Shown here: one piece after another, positions 24,898-33,121 of the stretch
How the letters are laid out: every line of letters begins with the position of its first letter
Position numbering within the stretch: position 1 is the stretch's first letter
Source: Paenibacillus albus
GTDB lineage: Bacteria > Bacillota > Bacilli > Paenibacillales > Paenibacillaceae
Direction: 5' to 3'
NCBI RefSeq assembly: GCF_003952225.1
Contig: NZ_CP034437.1
Span: forward strand, 2,060,501-2,124,500
DNA length: 64,000 nucleotides
Made by a program: the position numbers and the translations under genes
Notes under the pieces: model-generated
The model's input: the letters and a program-made list of their open reading frames with translations, nothing else
What the model was told of the DNA's origin: nothing
Databases searched by the model: none

Positions 24898-25572
24898 TTA
24901 ATAAACGCGTTTCGCGCCGGCATAGCGCGGACTCCAATACGTATTGTCCAGTTGCTGGACATAGATGCCCTTCGAGGATATCGCCGAGATGAACGAGCCA
25001 TTGCCCATATAGAAGCCCACGTGATCGACAGCCCCGGTCGTTCCGATACGGAAGAAGACGAGATCGCCTGGACGGAGCATGGATCGGCTCACGGTACTGC
25101 CTTGAGTGAACAAAGTTGCGGCAGTTGTCCTCACCTGAGGCACTCCGAACTTGGTAAACATGAAGTAGACAAAGCCGGAGCAATCGAAGCCGGACGTGCT
25201 TGACCCGCCCCAGGCATAGGGAACGCCTATGTAAGATGAAGCATCCGCAATCAGCTTCTGCTTCAGCAGCGCGTGAATGATGGAATCGTTAGTTACCGGA
25301 CCTGCGAGTCCGTCAGCCGGAAGGCCGTAGCCGCTCTGAAAGGCAAGAACGGCATCGCGAGTAACCGTTCCGTAATAGCCGGTTGCTGTAGAGTAGTTGA
25401 AGTAACTCAAGGTTTTCAAGTTATTTTGAAGTGTCGTAACGTTAGTGCCTGTTGTTCCAATACTCATAATGGTTGCGCTTGCTTGCGCACTGCTAACAAA
25501 CGGAGAAGCAACCTGTGATGCTCCAGTCAGAAGGGTGAAGGCGACCGCGGCTAGCAATAGTTTCTTCCTCAT
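24898..25572 (-). CDS. Secreted NlpC/P60 (C40) peptidoglycan endopeptidase with peptidoglycan-binding domain
   Basis: 224 residues. A signal peptide (LLLAAVAFTLLTGASQVASPFVSSAQA) is followed by a PG_binding_1 domain (TTLQNNLKTLSYFN, GYYGTVTRDAVLAFQSGYGL) and a C40 domain: YAWGGSSTSGFDCSGFVYF has the nucleophilic Cys, and DHVGFYMGNGSF the catalytic His. The third polar residue of the triad, usually His in FIHAS, is Ser here (FISAISSKG). It should cut D-Glu-gamma-diamino acid bonds in wall peptides. GGAGG lies ahead of the ATG. Transcribed on its own between an AraC gene and a divergent transporter operon. Confidence 0.9.
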   Translation of the reverse strand: MRKKLLLAAVAFTLLTGASQVASPFVSSAQASATIMSIGTTGTNVTTLQNNLKTLSYFNYSTATGYYGTVTRDAVLAFQSGYGLPADGLAGPVTNDSIIHALLKQKLIADASSYIGVPYAWGGSSTSGFDCSGFVYFMFTKFGVPQVRTTAATLFTQGSTVSRSMLRPGDLVFFRIGTTGAVDHVGFYMGNGSFISAISSKGIYVQQLDNTYWSPRYAGAKRVY

Positions 25573-25806
25573 GTTAGTCCTCCATCCAAATTGGGATAAA
25601 TAATCCTATTCTTTCTCAGCATACCAGCAATAAACAAGGGAGATAAGCTGTGGATTGCTGGAAAAAGATATGAAGAAGCTCAGCTGCAAAGCTGGCTTTT
25701 TGGCATGGAGGACATCTCGTTTCTAAGGTTGAATCGTGAGGTTTATAAGGTTGTTGATCGAAACGCCGCAAGTCATACTTAGGATGTAGCCAAGAAGGAG
25801 GGCGTC
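25573..25806. other. Divergent intergenic region with inverted repeats
   Basis: The 234 bp between the C40 hydrolase and the sugar transporter operon should hold both promoters, but I cannot place them with confidence. An inverted repeat CCAGCAAT/ATTGCTGG spans 25625-25662, and a small hairpin CAGCTGCAAAGCTG followed by GCTTTTT lies at 25682-25702. No operator shared with another locus was seen. Confidence 0.4.
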
Positions 25807-26778
25807 ATGAGAAAAGTATTGACCGAACACCAACCTGCGGCCATGCGGCGGCCAGCTGTCGCGAAGAGCAGACCGCTTTGGCGGACGCTGTACCTGCAGC
25901 GCTATTTGCTCCTAATGACGGTGCCCTTCGTCATCTGGGCACTGATCTTCTCTTACGGCCCGTTATGGGGCTGGATCATGGCCTTTCAGAAATATAAGCT
26001 AGGCCTTGGCATCTGGCATAGTCCTTTCGTTGGCCTCGATAATTTCAAAGAGCTGTTTAAGGACGATGATTTCTACCCAGCGCTGCGCAATACGCTGGTC
26101 ATGGCCGTCATGAACCTCGTTACGGGATTCGTCGGGGCGATTGTGCTGGCACTCATGCTGAACGAAGTGAAGAACAAGTTATTCAAGCGGACCATCCAAA
26201 CGATCACCTACATCCCGCATTTCGTCTCTTGGGTCGTTATCGCGAATATCGTTATCACGTTCCTGTCGCCGGATGGGGGCATGATCAACGCATTTCTGAT
26301 GAAGCTTGGCTTCATCCACGAGCCGATCTACTTCATGACGAAGGAAGGCTTCTTCTGGTACATCCAGACGGCAGCGAACCTATGGAAGGAAATTGGCTGG
26401 AGCACAATCATCTATTTAGCGGTATTGGCGAGCTTAAATCCCGAGCATTATGAAGCCGCGGATATCGACGGCGCGAGCCGGTTCCAGAAGATGCGGTATA
26501 TCTCGTTGCCCGGCATCATGCCGACCGCCATTCTTCTGCTGATCATGTCGCTCGGCTGGCTGATCCAAGGCGGTTACGAATCGCAGTATCTGCTCGGCAA
26601 CGACGTTGTCAGCGGGCATTCCGAGGTACTCGATCTGTACGCGCTGCGGTATTCAACCGAAATCGGCGATTTCTCGTATGGGGTAGCGATCAGCATGTTC
26701 AAATCGTTCGTTTCGATCGTCCTCGTCGTCGCCGTCAACCTATTCGCCAGAAAGACCCAGCAATCACGGCTATTCTAG
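25807..26778 (+). CDS. Sugar ABC transporter permease (LplB/YtcP-partner type)
   Basis: 323 residues with six membrane helices. The N-terminal tail contains RYLLLMTVPFVIWALIFSYGPLWGWIMAFQKY, the usual opening of LplB-type permeases, and the coupling loop EAADIDGASRFQKMRYISLPGIMPT matches the EAA motif that contacts the ATPase. With the next permease and the lipoprotein it forms an importer of oligosaccharides; the ATPase (MsmX-type) is not encoded here, as is usual. GAAGGAGG precedes the ATG. It is the first gene of a six-gene module that continues to the GH42 gene. Confidence 0.92.
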   Translation: MRKVLTEHQPAAMRRPAVAKSRPLWRTLYLQRYLLLMTVPFVIWALIFSYGPLWGWIMAFQKYKLGLGIWHSPFVGLDNFKELFKDDDFYPALRNTLVMAVMNLVTGFVGAIVLALMLNEVKNKLFKRTIQTITYIPHFVSWVVIANIVITFLSPDGGMINAFLMKLGFIHEPIYFMTKEGFFWYIQTAANLWKEIGWSTIIYLAVLASLNPEHYEAADIDGASRFQKMRYISLPGIMPTAILLLIMSLGWLIQGGYESQYLLGNDVVSGHSEVLDLYALRYSTEIGDFSYGVAISMFKSFVSIVLVVAVNLFARKTQQSRLF

Positions 26779-26830
26779 CTCAAGCTCGCGAGAGCACTTC
26801 CGTCTGCAAAACGTTTAGGAGGATTCGCCC

Positions 26831-27721
26831 ATGTTTCGGGACCGCTCATTCGGGGATTACGCGTTTACGGCTACCAATTCGCTCGGCCTGGCTTTGCTTG
26901 GTTTCGTCACGCTTTTTCCATTCATTCATCTGCTTGCTATCTCGCTCAATGAGCCGCTTGATCTCATTAAGGGAGGCATTACCTGGCTACCTCGCAAGCT
27001 CTCATGGTTTAATTATGATTACGTCTTCAGCAACAAAAACTTATTCCGGGCAGCGTTCGTCTCCATCGCGAGAACGTTCGTCGGCACCTTCCTAGGAGTC
27101 ATGTGCACGGCGATGATCGCTTACGCGCTGAGCCGAAGGGAATTTATATTCCGCAAACCGTTCAATCTGTACTTTGTGCTCACGCTCTATGTCAACGGCG
27201 GCCTTATTCCAGGCTACCTGCTGATCAAGCAAATCGGGCTCATGAACAACTTCTGGGTCTACATCTTGCCGATTCTTGTCAGCGCTTACAACGTGATGAT
27301 TATGCGCAGCTACTTCGAGCAGCTTCCCGAAGGGGTTGTGGAATCGGCCAAGATCGACGGTGCGAATGATTTGCAAACGCTGTTTCGCATCATCATGCCA
27401 ATCAGCATGCCCGTCGTGGCGACAATTACTTTGTTCATTGGCGTACAACATTGGAACTCTTGGTTCGATAATTATTTATATACGAGCCGCAGCCAAAGCC
27501 TCAGCCTGATGCAATATGAGTTAATGAAAGTGCTTCTGGAGTCCGTTAACCAATCGGCGGTTACCGCAAGCTCGTTGAATGCGAACAACGTCGCTCAATT
27601 GAGCCCGCAGTCCATTCGCGCCGCGTTGACGATCGTCGTCACGGTGCCGATCCTTCTTGTCTATCCGTTTCTTCAGAAGTACTTCGTGAAAGGTATAACG
27701 ATGTCAGCCATGAAAGAATAA
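26831..27721 (+). CDS. Sugar ABC transporter permease (LplC/YtcP type)
   Basis: 296 residues and six helices, second permease of the pair. The start GDYAFTATNSLGLALLGFVTLFPF and the EAA loop ESAKIDGANDLQTLFRIIMPISMPVV are diagnostic, as is the C-terminal YPFLQKYFVKGITMSAMKE. TTTAGGAGG precedes the ATG. It should pair with the upstream permease as a heterodimeric channel for an oligosaccharide. Confidence 0.93.
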   Translation: MFRDRSFGDYAFTATNSLGLALLGFVTLFPFIHLLAISLNEPLDLIKGGITWLPRKLSWFNYDYVFSNKNLFRAAFVSIARTFVGTFLGVMCTAMIAYALSRREFIFRKPFNLYFVLTLYVNGGLIPGYLLIKQIGLMNNFWVYILPILVSAYNVMIMRSYFEQLPEGVVESAKIDGANDLQTLFRIIMPISMPVVATITLFIGVQHWNSWFDNYLYTSRSQSLSLMQYELMKVLLESVNQSAVTASSLNANNVAQLSPQSIRAALTIVVTVPILLVYPFLQKYFVKGITMSAMKE

Positions 27722-27814
27722 GGAATCATGGAAATGACTGACACGCTAACATCATCAAGGGTTTATACACCGTGGATATAAAAAAATCATACAAAAAGAA
27801 TGCGAGGGTGTCAC

Positions 27815-29572
27815 ATGAAAGCCAAAACAGTCAAACGAACACTGGCGTTACTCTCAATCACCTGCATGACGGCGCTAGTATTCACGGCATGTTCTTCCTC
27901 CAACAACAACGGGGGGAATACGACGGATAACGCCAACAAACCGGCAACGTCGAACAATGGGGGCAATGCAGCCGCGAACGGCGAAGAGAATAAGGCGGCG
28001 ACGACGCCGGACTTGTCGCCGATTACGTTCTCGATCAGCACAAGCGACAACAAGCTGAACTGGGACAATCCGGTCAGCCAGAAGCTGACGGAGAAGACAG
28101 GCGCGACGCTGAAATACGATCTAATCGTCGGCGACGAGAAGCAAAAATGGGATATTTGGCTTGCCGGCGGCGACTATCCGGACATTATGCCGCTCGATCC
28201 CGAGCACGTCAAGAAGTACAAGGATGCTGGAGCGATCATTCCGCTGAACGATCTGATCGACCAATATGGGCCTCATATCAAAGAAAAATACGGCGATTAT
28301 TACAATCTGCTTAAATCCGACGACGGCAGCATCGACTCCATCTCGAGCGTGCTGTTGAATAAAGAAGCGTCCCCGGACGCGGTGCCGAACTTCGTCGTCC
28401 AATATGACGTGCTGAAAGAAGCGGGCTACCCGACAATCAAAACGCTGGATCAGCTTTATGATGTCATTGCTGCATACGTGAAGAACCACCCGAAGATCGA
28501 CGGCAAGGAAACGATCGGCTATACAGCGGCGATGGCTGACTGGATCATGGACGCTGAGTTCAATAACCCGATTACGTTCGCGGCAGGTCAGATCGACCAC
28601 GGCAACTTCCGCATCGGCGGCGATGGCAAGGTGACGTACAATCCGCTGACAGACGATGCGAAGACGTATGATCAATTCTTGAATAAACTGTACGCGAATG
28701 GACTGCTGGACAAAGAAACGTTCTCGCTCAACATGGACGGCATGCGTGCGAAGATGGCGCAAGGACGCGTCCTTGCAGCATTCGCTCCGGGCTGGATCAT
28801 GGGTGATACGGAGAAGTCGCTTCGTGCAGCCAGCAAGCCGGAACGCGCATACGCTCATATTCCGATTTACTTCAACGAGAACGTCGTCGACCATAACAAC
28901 ACGATTACTCCAATCGGCACAGGCACCGGCCAATGGGTCATTACGAAGAATGCGAAAAACCCGGAACGTATCATGCAATTCATCGATTATCTATTCTCCG
29001 ATGAAGGTCAAGTCCTTACGCACTGGGGCGTTGAAGACAAAGATTATTCCGTGGTAGATGGCAAGCGCGTCGAGAATCCAGACAAAATCAAAAATATGGC
29101 TTCCGATCCCGATTACATGTACAAAACCGGTTTGAAGAGCGTCAGCAGCGGACCGGCTGGCGAGTGGTTCTCGCTCGGCAACGGAACGAAGCTTGCCGAC
29201 GGCGACTATGCGACGCCGACTACCAAAGATTCAGTAATCAGAGACTACGATGATATGACGAAAGAAGTGCTCGCGAAATACGGCAAAACCGTTTGGGCAG
29301 ACTTCCTGCCGCCTGTCGAGAAGGTGCCGGGCTACCTGTGGCAGCTGACGCCGCCGGACAGCACCAAAGTCCAGCAACAGAAGATTAGCGCCGACTGGCG
29401 TAAAGGTATTCCGAAATTGATCATGTCCAAGAATGCAGACGAATTCGAGCAGAACTGGAATGCGATGAAGGATAACATCTCGAAAGACGGTCTGGCTGAT
29501 TACGAAGCTGCTTTCACGACATTGTGGGGTGATTTTGTCTCGAAGTATGAAGCTCAGCTGGGTGGCAACTAG
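27815..29572 (+). CDS. Extracellular solute-binding lipoprotein of a sugar ABC transporter
   Basis: 585 residues from the ATG at 27815, which is preceded by GAGGGTG; an ATG five codons upstream is in frame but lacks a good site. The signal peptide ends in VFTAC (Cys26), followed by a Ser/Asn/Gly-rich linker (SSSNNNGGNTT) and a type-1 binding protein fold of the LplA kind (LTEKTGATLKYDLIVGDEKQ, LAGGDYPDIMPLD, ITKNAKNPERIMQFIDYLFSDEG). It delivers an oligosaccharide to the two permeases. A 14-bp stem-loop follows the gene, possibly keeping its level higher than that of the kinase genes. Confidence 0.9.
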   Translation: MKAKTVKRTLALLSITCMTALVFTACSSSNNNGGNTTDNANKPATSNNGGNAAANGEENKAATTPDLSPITFSISTSDNKLNWDNPVSQKLTEKTGATLKYDLIVGDEKQKWDIWLAGGDYPDIMPLDPEHVKKYKDAGAIIPLNDLIDQYGPHIKEKYGDYYNLLKSDDGSIDSISSVLLNKEASPDAVPNFVVQYDVLKEAGYPTIKTLDQLYDVIAAYVKNHPKIDGKETIGYTAAMADWIMDAEFNNPITFAAGQIDHGNFRIGGDGKVTYNPLTDDAKTYDQFLNKLYANGLLDKETFSLNMDGMRAKMAQGRVLAAFAPGWIMGDTEKSLRAASKPERAYAHIPIYFNENVVDHNNTITPIGTGTGQWVITKNAKNPERIMQFIDYLFSDEGQVLTHWGVEDKDYSVVDGKRVENPDKIKNMASDPDYMYKTGLKSVSSGPAGEWFSLGNGTKLADGDYATPTTKDSVIRDYDDMTKEVLAKYGKTVWADFLPPVEKVPGYLWQLTPPDSTKVQQQKISADWRKGIPKLIMSKNADEFEQNWNAMKDNISKDGLADYEAAFTTLWGDFVSKYEAQLGGN

Positions 29573-29610
29573 GTCAGTCTCAGGCTTAGTCGAAGGAGCA
29601 GTTTAGAACC

Positions 29611-29648
29611 GATAACTCCTTATCTAATTCATACGATAAGGGGTTATC
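29611..29648 (+). promoter_or_regulatory. Intercistronic stem-loop between binding protein and sensor kinase
   Basis: GATAACTCCTTATC pairs with GATAAGGGGTTATC (one G-U) across a ten-base loop. It is followed by TTCATGT, not by a T-run, so it is more likely a processing or mRNA-stabilising structure or a weak terminator than a full stop. It lies 39 bp after the solute-binding protein gene. Confidence 0.55.
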
Positions 29649-29737
29649 TTCATGTAAAGGGGAAAACGGGCAAACGGAGAATATGTAAGGCGAGGGCATG
29701 CAGCCCATCCAACAGCCGGTCAAGGGGAATTCGTACG

Positions 29738-31519
29738 ATGAAAATTCGCACCAAGCTGATCTTCGCCAATCTGTTCATCATGCTTCTACTGCTTAGCTCG
29801 TTAACCTATGTCCTAATGGAGCGCAGCAGCGATCTCGTCTACGATAATATGGTCGAGAACGCGGATTTATCGTTGTCCCAGGTCGCGGTCAACTTGGATC
29901 ATACACTAGGCGCTTACGAAGAAATCGCGAACACGCTTTATTTGAATTCGGCGCTGCAAGACATGCTGATGACGAATTACCCGGATCTTCGGGATGCCTA
30001 TAATGATTATTTTGCCAAATTCGAACCGCTCGACTCGGCGATGAAGCTGACGCAGAACGTTTCTCACCTCAAAATTTACACGGACAATCCGTCCTTTGTC
30101 TTCGCGAACTTCCATCTCATCGACGATGAAGTTCTGCAGAGCGACTGGTACAAGAAAGTGATGAACAACCCGTTTGGCACCTATTGGACAGCCTCATACA
30201 TGAACGAATTTCCGGAGGAGCGGGTGTTTAGTCTGCGCAAGCGGTTGAATAAAGAAAACCCGCTCTCGCCGCTCATCGTCTCGATCGAGGTTAATATTAG
30301 CGTGCTCCAAGATCTTGTCAACGAGGAGAGCAAGACCAAACGGTTTATTTTCACAATGCCAGACGGGGTGACTTTGCTGGATTCATCTGTGAAATCACCG
30401 ATCGACAAGCTGAACCAGCTGCCGTTTTACAACCGAATCATGAAGAGCGATAGAGGCAGCTTTACCTACGAAGATGGCAAAGAGAAGGTTCAAGTGCTCT
30501 TCCATACGCTCGACTCGCGGAACGTCGTCAAAGGCATGAAGGTCATTACGATGATTCCGCTCACGGAATTCATGCCGAAGATCAATCAATTGAAATCGCT
30601 GGCTATCTTGCTTCTTGGCGCGGCCATGCTGATCTCCGCCATGCTTATCCTTGGCTTCTCGGTTGGCTTAACGCGCAGGTTCAGCGAGCTTTCCCTCAAG
30701 ATGAGGCGCGTGCATAAGGATAATTTCGAGAGCTTCATCGAAGTAAAGGGCAAGGACGAAGTCGCACAGCTTGGTCAAATCTTCAATCTCATGGTGAAAC
30801 GGCTAGGGCAGCTGGTGACCGAGACCTATCAAGCAAAGATCGATCGTCAGGATCAGGAGCTGCGGACGAAGGAAGCAGAATTGTACGCGCTTCAGGCGCA
30901 AATTAAGCCGCATTTTCTGTTCAATATTTTGAACACGATCCGAGGCAAGCTGCTTATTTCCGGAGACCGGGACAATGCGCGCATTATCGGGTTGCTCGCC
31001 AAATCGATCCGCGCGATGCTGAAGAACGGCGGCCAGCAAATCGAGCTGACGGAGGAGGCTCAATTCGTCGACCGGTATTTGCAGCTGCAATCGTACCGTT
31101 ACGTCGATAAGTTCGCTTACGCGATCGATATTCCGGAATCGCTGCTTATGAGTACGATTCCCCGCATGTCGCTGCAGCCGCTTGTAGAGAACGCGATCGT
31201 CCACGGCGTCGAGCTGAACGAAGCTTTCTCCACCATTCGCGTCACGGGGAAGTGCTGCGAGGGGGAGATTCGATTGTCGGTCGAAGATGATGGACTCGGA
31301 ATATCCCCGCAGCGGCTGGCCGAGATCAATCAGTGGCTGACGGAAGGCAAGGCGCTGTCGCGCGACTCGCATATCGGCTTGCAGAACGTGCATCGCAGAT
31401 TAAAGGATCTGTACGGCGAAGCCTATGGATTGGTTGTCGAAAGCGTGGAAGGGCAAGGCACGAAGGTGACGATGATCATCCCCGATAGGCGGGAGACGCG
31501 AGGTGACGGTGATGTATGA
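29738..31519 (+). CDS. YesM-type sensor histidine kinase
   Basis: 593 residues. Two membrane segments (about residues 5-25 and 287-310) bracket an extracellular sensor domain; a HAMP region follows (SLKMRRVHKDNFESF), then the YesM-type phosphoacceptor motif ALQAQIKPHFLFNILN with His392, and an HATPase domain with PLVENAIVHG and DGLGISPQRL. Such kinases respond to carbohydrates, often through the solute-binding protein, and signal to a YesN-type regulator. The last 8 bp overlap the regulator gene. It is probably transcribed with the transporter genes. Confidence 0.93.
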   Translation: MKIRTKLIFANLFIMLLLLSSLTYVLMERSSDLVYDNMVENADLSLSQVAVNLDHTLGAYEEIANTLYLNSALQDMLMTNYPDLRDAYNDYFAKFEPLDSAMKLTQNVSHLKIYTDNPSFVFANFHLIDDEVLQSDWYKKVMNNPFGTYWTASYMNEFPEERVFSLRKRLNKENPLSPLIVSIEVNISVLQDLVNEESKTKRFIFTMPDGVTLLDSSVKSPIDKLNQLPFYNRIMKSDRGSFTYEDGKEKVQVLFHTLDSRNVVKGMKVITMIPLTEFMPKINQLKSLAILLLGAAMLISAMLILGFSVGLTRRFSELSLKMRRVHKDNFESFIEVKGKDEVAQLGQIFNLMVKRLGQLVTETYQAKIDRQDQELRTKEAELYALQAQIKPHFLFNILNTIRGKLLISGDRDNARIIGLLAKSIRAMLKNGGQQIELTEEAQFVDRYLQLQSYRYVDKFAYAIDIPESLLMSTIPRMSLQPLVENAIVHGVELNEAFSTIRVTGKCCEGEIRLSVEDDGLGISPQRLAEINQWLTEGKALSRDSHIGLQNVHRRLKDLYGEAYGLVVESVEGQGTKVTMIIPDRRETRGDGDV

Positions 31520-33116
31520 CGTATTGATTGTGGAAGACGAACCGATTGCACGGGAGTCGCTGAAATACTTGATCGATTGGCGGGCACTGGGGTTTGAGAT
31601 CAAAGGCGAGGCCGAGAACGGACAGCAGGCGATAGAGATGATGCGAAGCCACTATTATTCGCTCGTGTTGACCGATATTCGCATGCCGGTCATGAGCGGC
31701 CTTGATTTCGTGGCGGAGCTGCGGAAGTTCTCGAACGCGGAGGTTATTATTCTGACCGGGTACGACGACTTCGAATATGCAAGGCAAGGATTGAAGCTAG
31801 GCGTTCAGGATTACATGCTGAAGCCGGTGGACGAGGACGACCTCGCAATCGTAGTCGACCGGATTCGCGAGGACCTCAATGAGAAATATCGGACGCGTAA
31901 ACAGCTGAACCTCGGGGTATCCGCGCTTCGCGACCAATTTTTCAAGAAATGGGCACACGGCGGGATGAAAGTCCGTGAGTTCGAGGAACAAATGAAGCTG
32001 CTGAATATGCCGCTCGCCTGGCCGTCGTTCTGCTGCCTTGTCGTGGAAATGGACTTCGTCCATTCGCTTCATGCGTATTGGACGGACCAGGAGATGTCGC
32101 TTAAGCGCTTCGCGATTCGGAACATCATCGAAGATATATGCTCCCAAGTCGGCCATGTGTTCGAAGAATCAGAGGAACGCTTCGCGATTGTCTGCAGCGG
32201 CGGTGAACGGGAAGAAAGAGGCGGGGATGAAGGCCTTAAACAGATACTCGCACTGGCGGAACGACTGGCGTCTTCCATTGCCTTGTACGCCAAGGAAGCA
32301 GTGAGCATCGGCGTTGGCCGCATCGTCATAGCGAGCGAAGACGTGCCGCTCTCGTTCACGGCGGCGGAGAGAGCGTTGGACGGTAAATTCTTGAGCGGCA
32401 AGAATGCCATCTTGACGGGCGTGCAGCGCGAGGGGGCGGATCTGGAACAGACGGAGCTTCGCGCCATGGAAGAGAACGTCATCGAAGCGATGCGCAGCTT
32501 CCGCCACGATCTGCTCAGCGCGGCTCTCCTTCAACTGAAGGAAGCGTATCGATCTAGCAGCGTGCCGCCCGGCATCATCAAGCTTCGGGTGCTGGAACAG
32601 CTCGTACAGCTGTTCCATCTCGTGAAGGAAGCCGGCGCGAATCAGGCGCTGCTGTTCGATTCGGGCTTTGGCGACTACGACCGCGTGATGTCGATCCGAA
32701 CCATTGATGATTTGTATCAGTTTCTTGAGAACAAATGCCTATCTGCCTTCGAGCTGCTGATGCGGATAAAGGAGCAGCCGGCGAACAAAGTGTTCTTGAC
32801 CGTGCAGAAGCTCGTCTTGGAACAATTCCAGACACCAATCAGCTTGCGCAGCATCGCGCAGCAGGTATATATGAATCCGTATTACCTTGGCAAGCTGTTC
32901 AAGGCGAATGCGGGCCTATCGTTTAATGAATATTTACAACAGGTCCGAATGGATAAAGCGAAGGAGCTGCTTCGCCGCACGGACAAGAAGGTATACGAAA
33001 TCGCGCAGGAGGTTGGGTTCGGGGAACTCGACTGGTTCTATAAACGGTTCAAATTATATACGGGACTGAGCGCGGGCGAGTATCGGTCGTCGTTTCAGCC
33101 TCAATCGAAGGAGTGA
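31512..33116 (+). CDS. YesN-type response regulator with AraC DNA-binding domain
   Basis: 534 residues from the ATG at 31512; GAGGTGA lies 6 nt upstream, whereas the GTG at 31503 has none. The receiver domain carries EDEP at the acidic pocket, phosphorylatable Asp55 in LTDIRMP and the conserved Lys in MLKPVDED. A long helical middle region follows, and the C-terminus has the AraC double helix-turn-helix ISLRSIAQQVYMNPYYLGKLFK and VYEIAQEVGFGELDWFYKRFK. It should activate the transporter and beta-galactosidase genes upon sugar sensing. Confidence 0.93.
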   Translation: MYDVLIVEDEPIARESLKYLIDWRALGFEIKGEAENGQQAIEMMRSHYYSLVLTDIRMPVMSGLDFVAELRKFSNAEVIILTGYDDFEYARQGLKLGVQDYMLKPVDEDDLAIVVDRIREDLNEKYRTRKQLNLGVSALRDQFFKKWAHGGMKVREFEEQMKLLNMPLAWPSFCCLVVEMDFVHSLHAYWTDQEMSLKRFAIRNIIEDICSQVGHVFEESEERFAIVCSGGEREERGGDEGLKQILALAERLASSIALYAKEAVSIGVGRIVIASEDVPLSFTAAERALDGKFLSGKNAILTGVQREGADLEQTELRAMEENVIEAMRSFRHDLLSAALLQLKEAYRSSSVPPGIIKLRVLEQLVQLFHLVKEAGANQALLFDSGFGDYDRVMSIRTIDDLYQFLENKCLSAFELLMRIKEQPANKVFLTVQKLVLEQFQTPISLRSIAQQVYMNPYYLGKLFKANAGLSFNEYLQQVRMDKAKELLRRTDKKVYEIAQEVGFGELDWFYKRFKLYTGLSAGEYRSSFQPQSKE

Positions 33117-33121
33117 ATCGA

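Noticed and set aside
26800-26825. cre-like GCAAAACGTTTAGG before the second permease gene
   Set aside because: The spacing of the half-sites is off by one base from the CcpA consensus, and it lies directly over the ribosome site.
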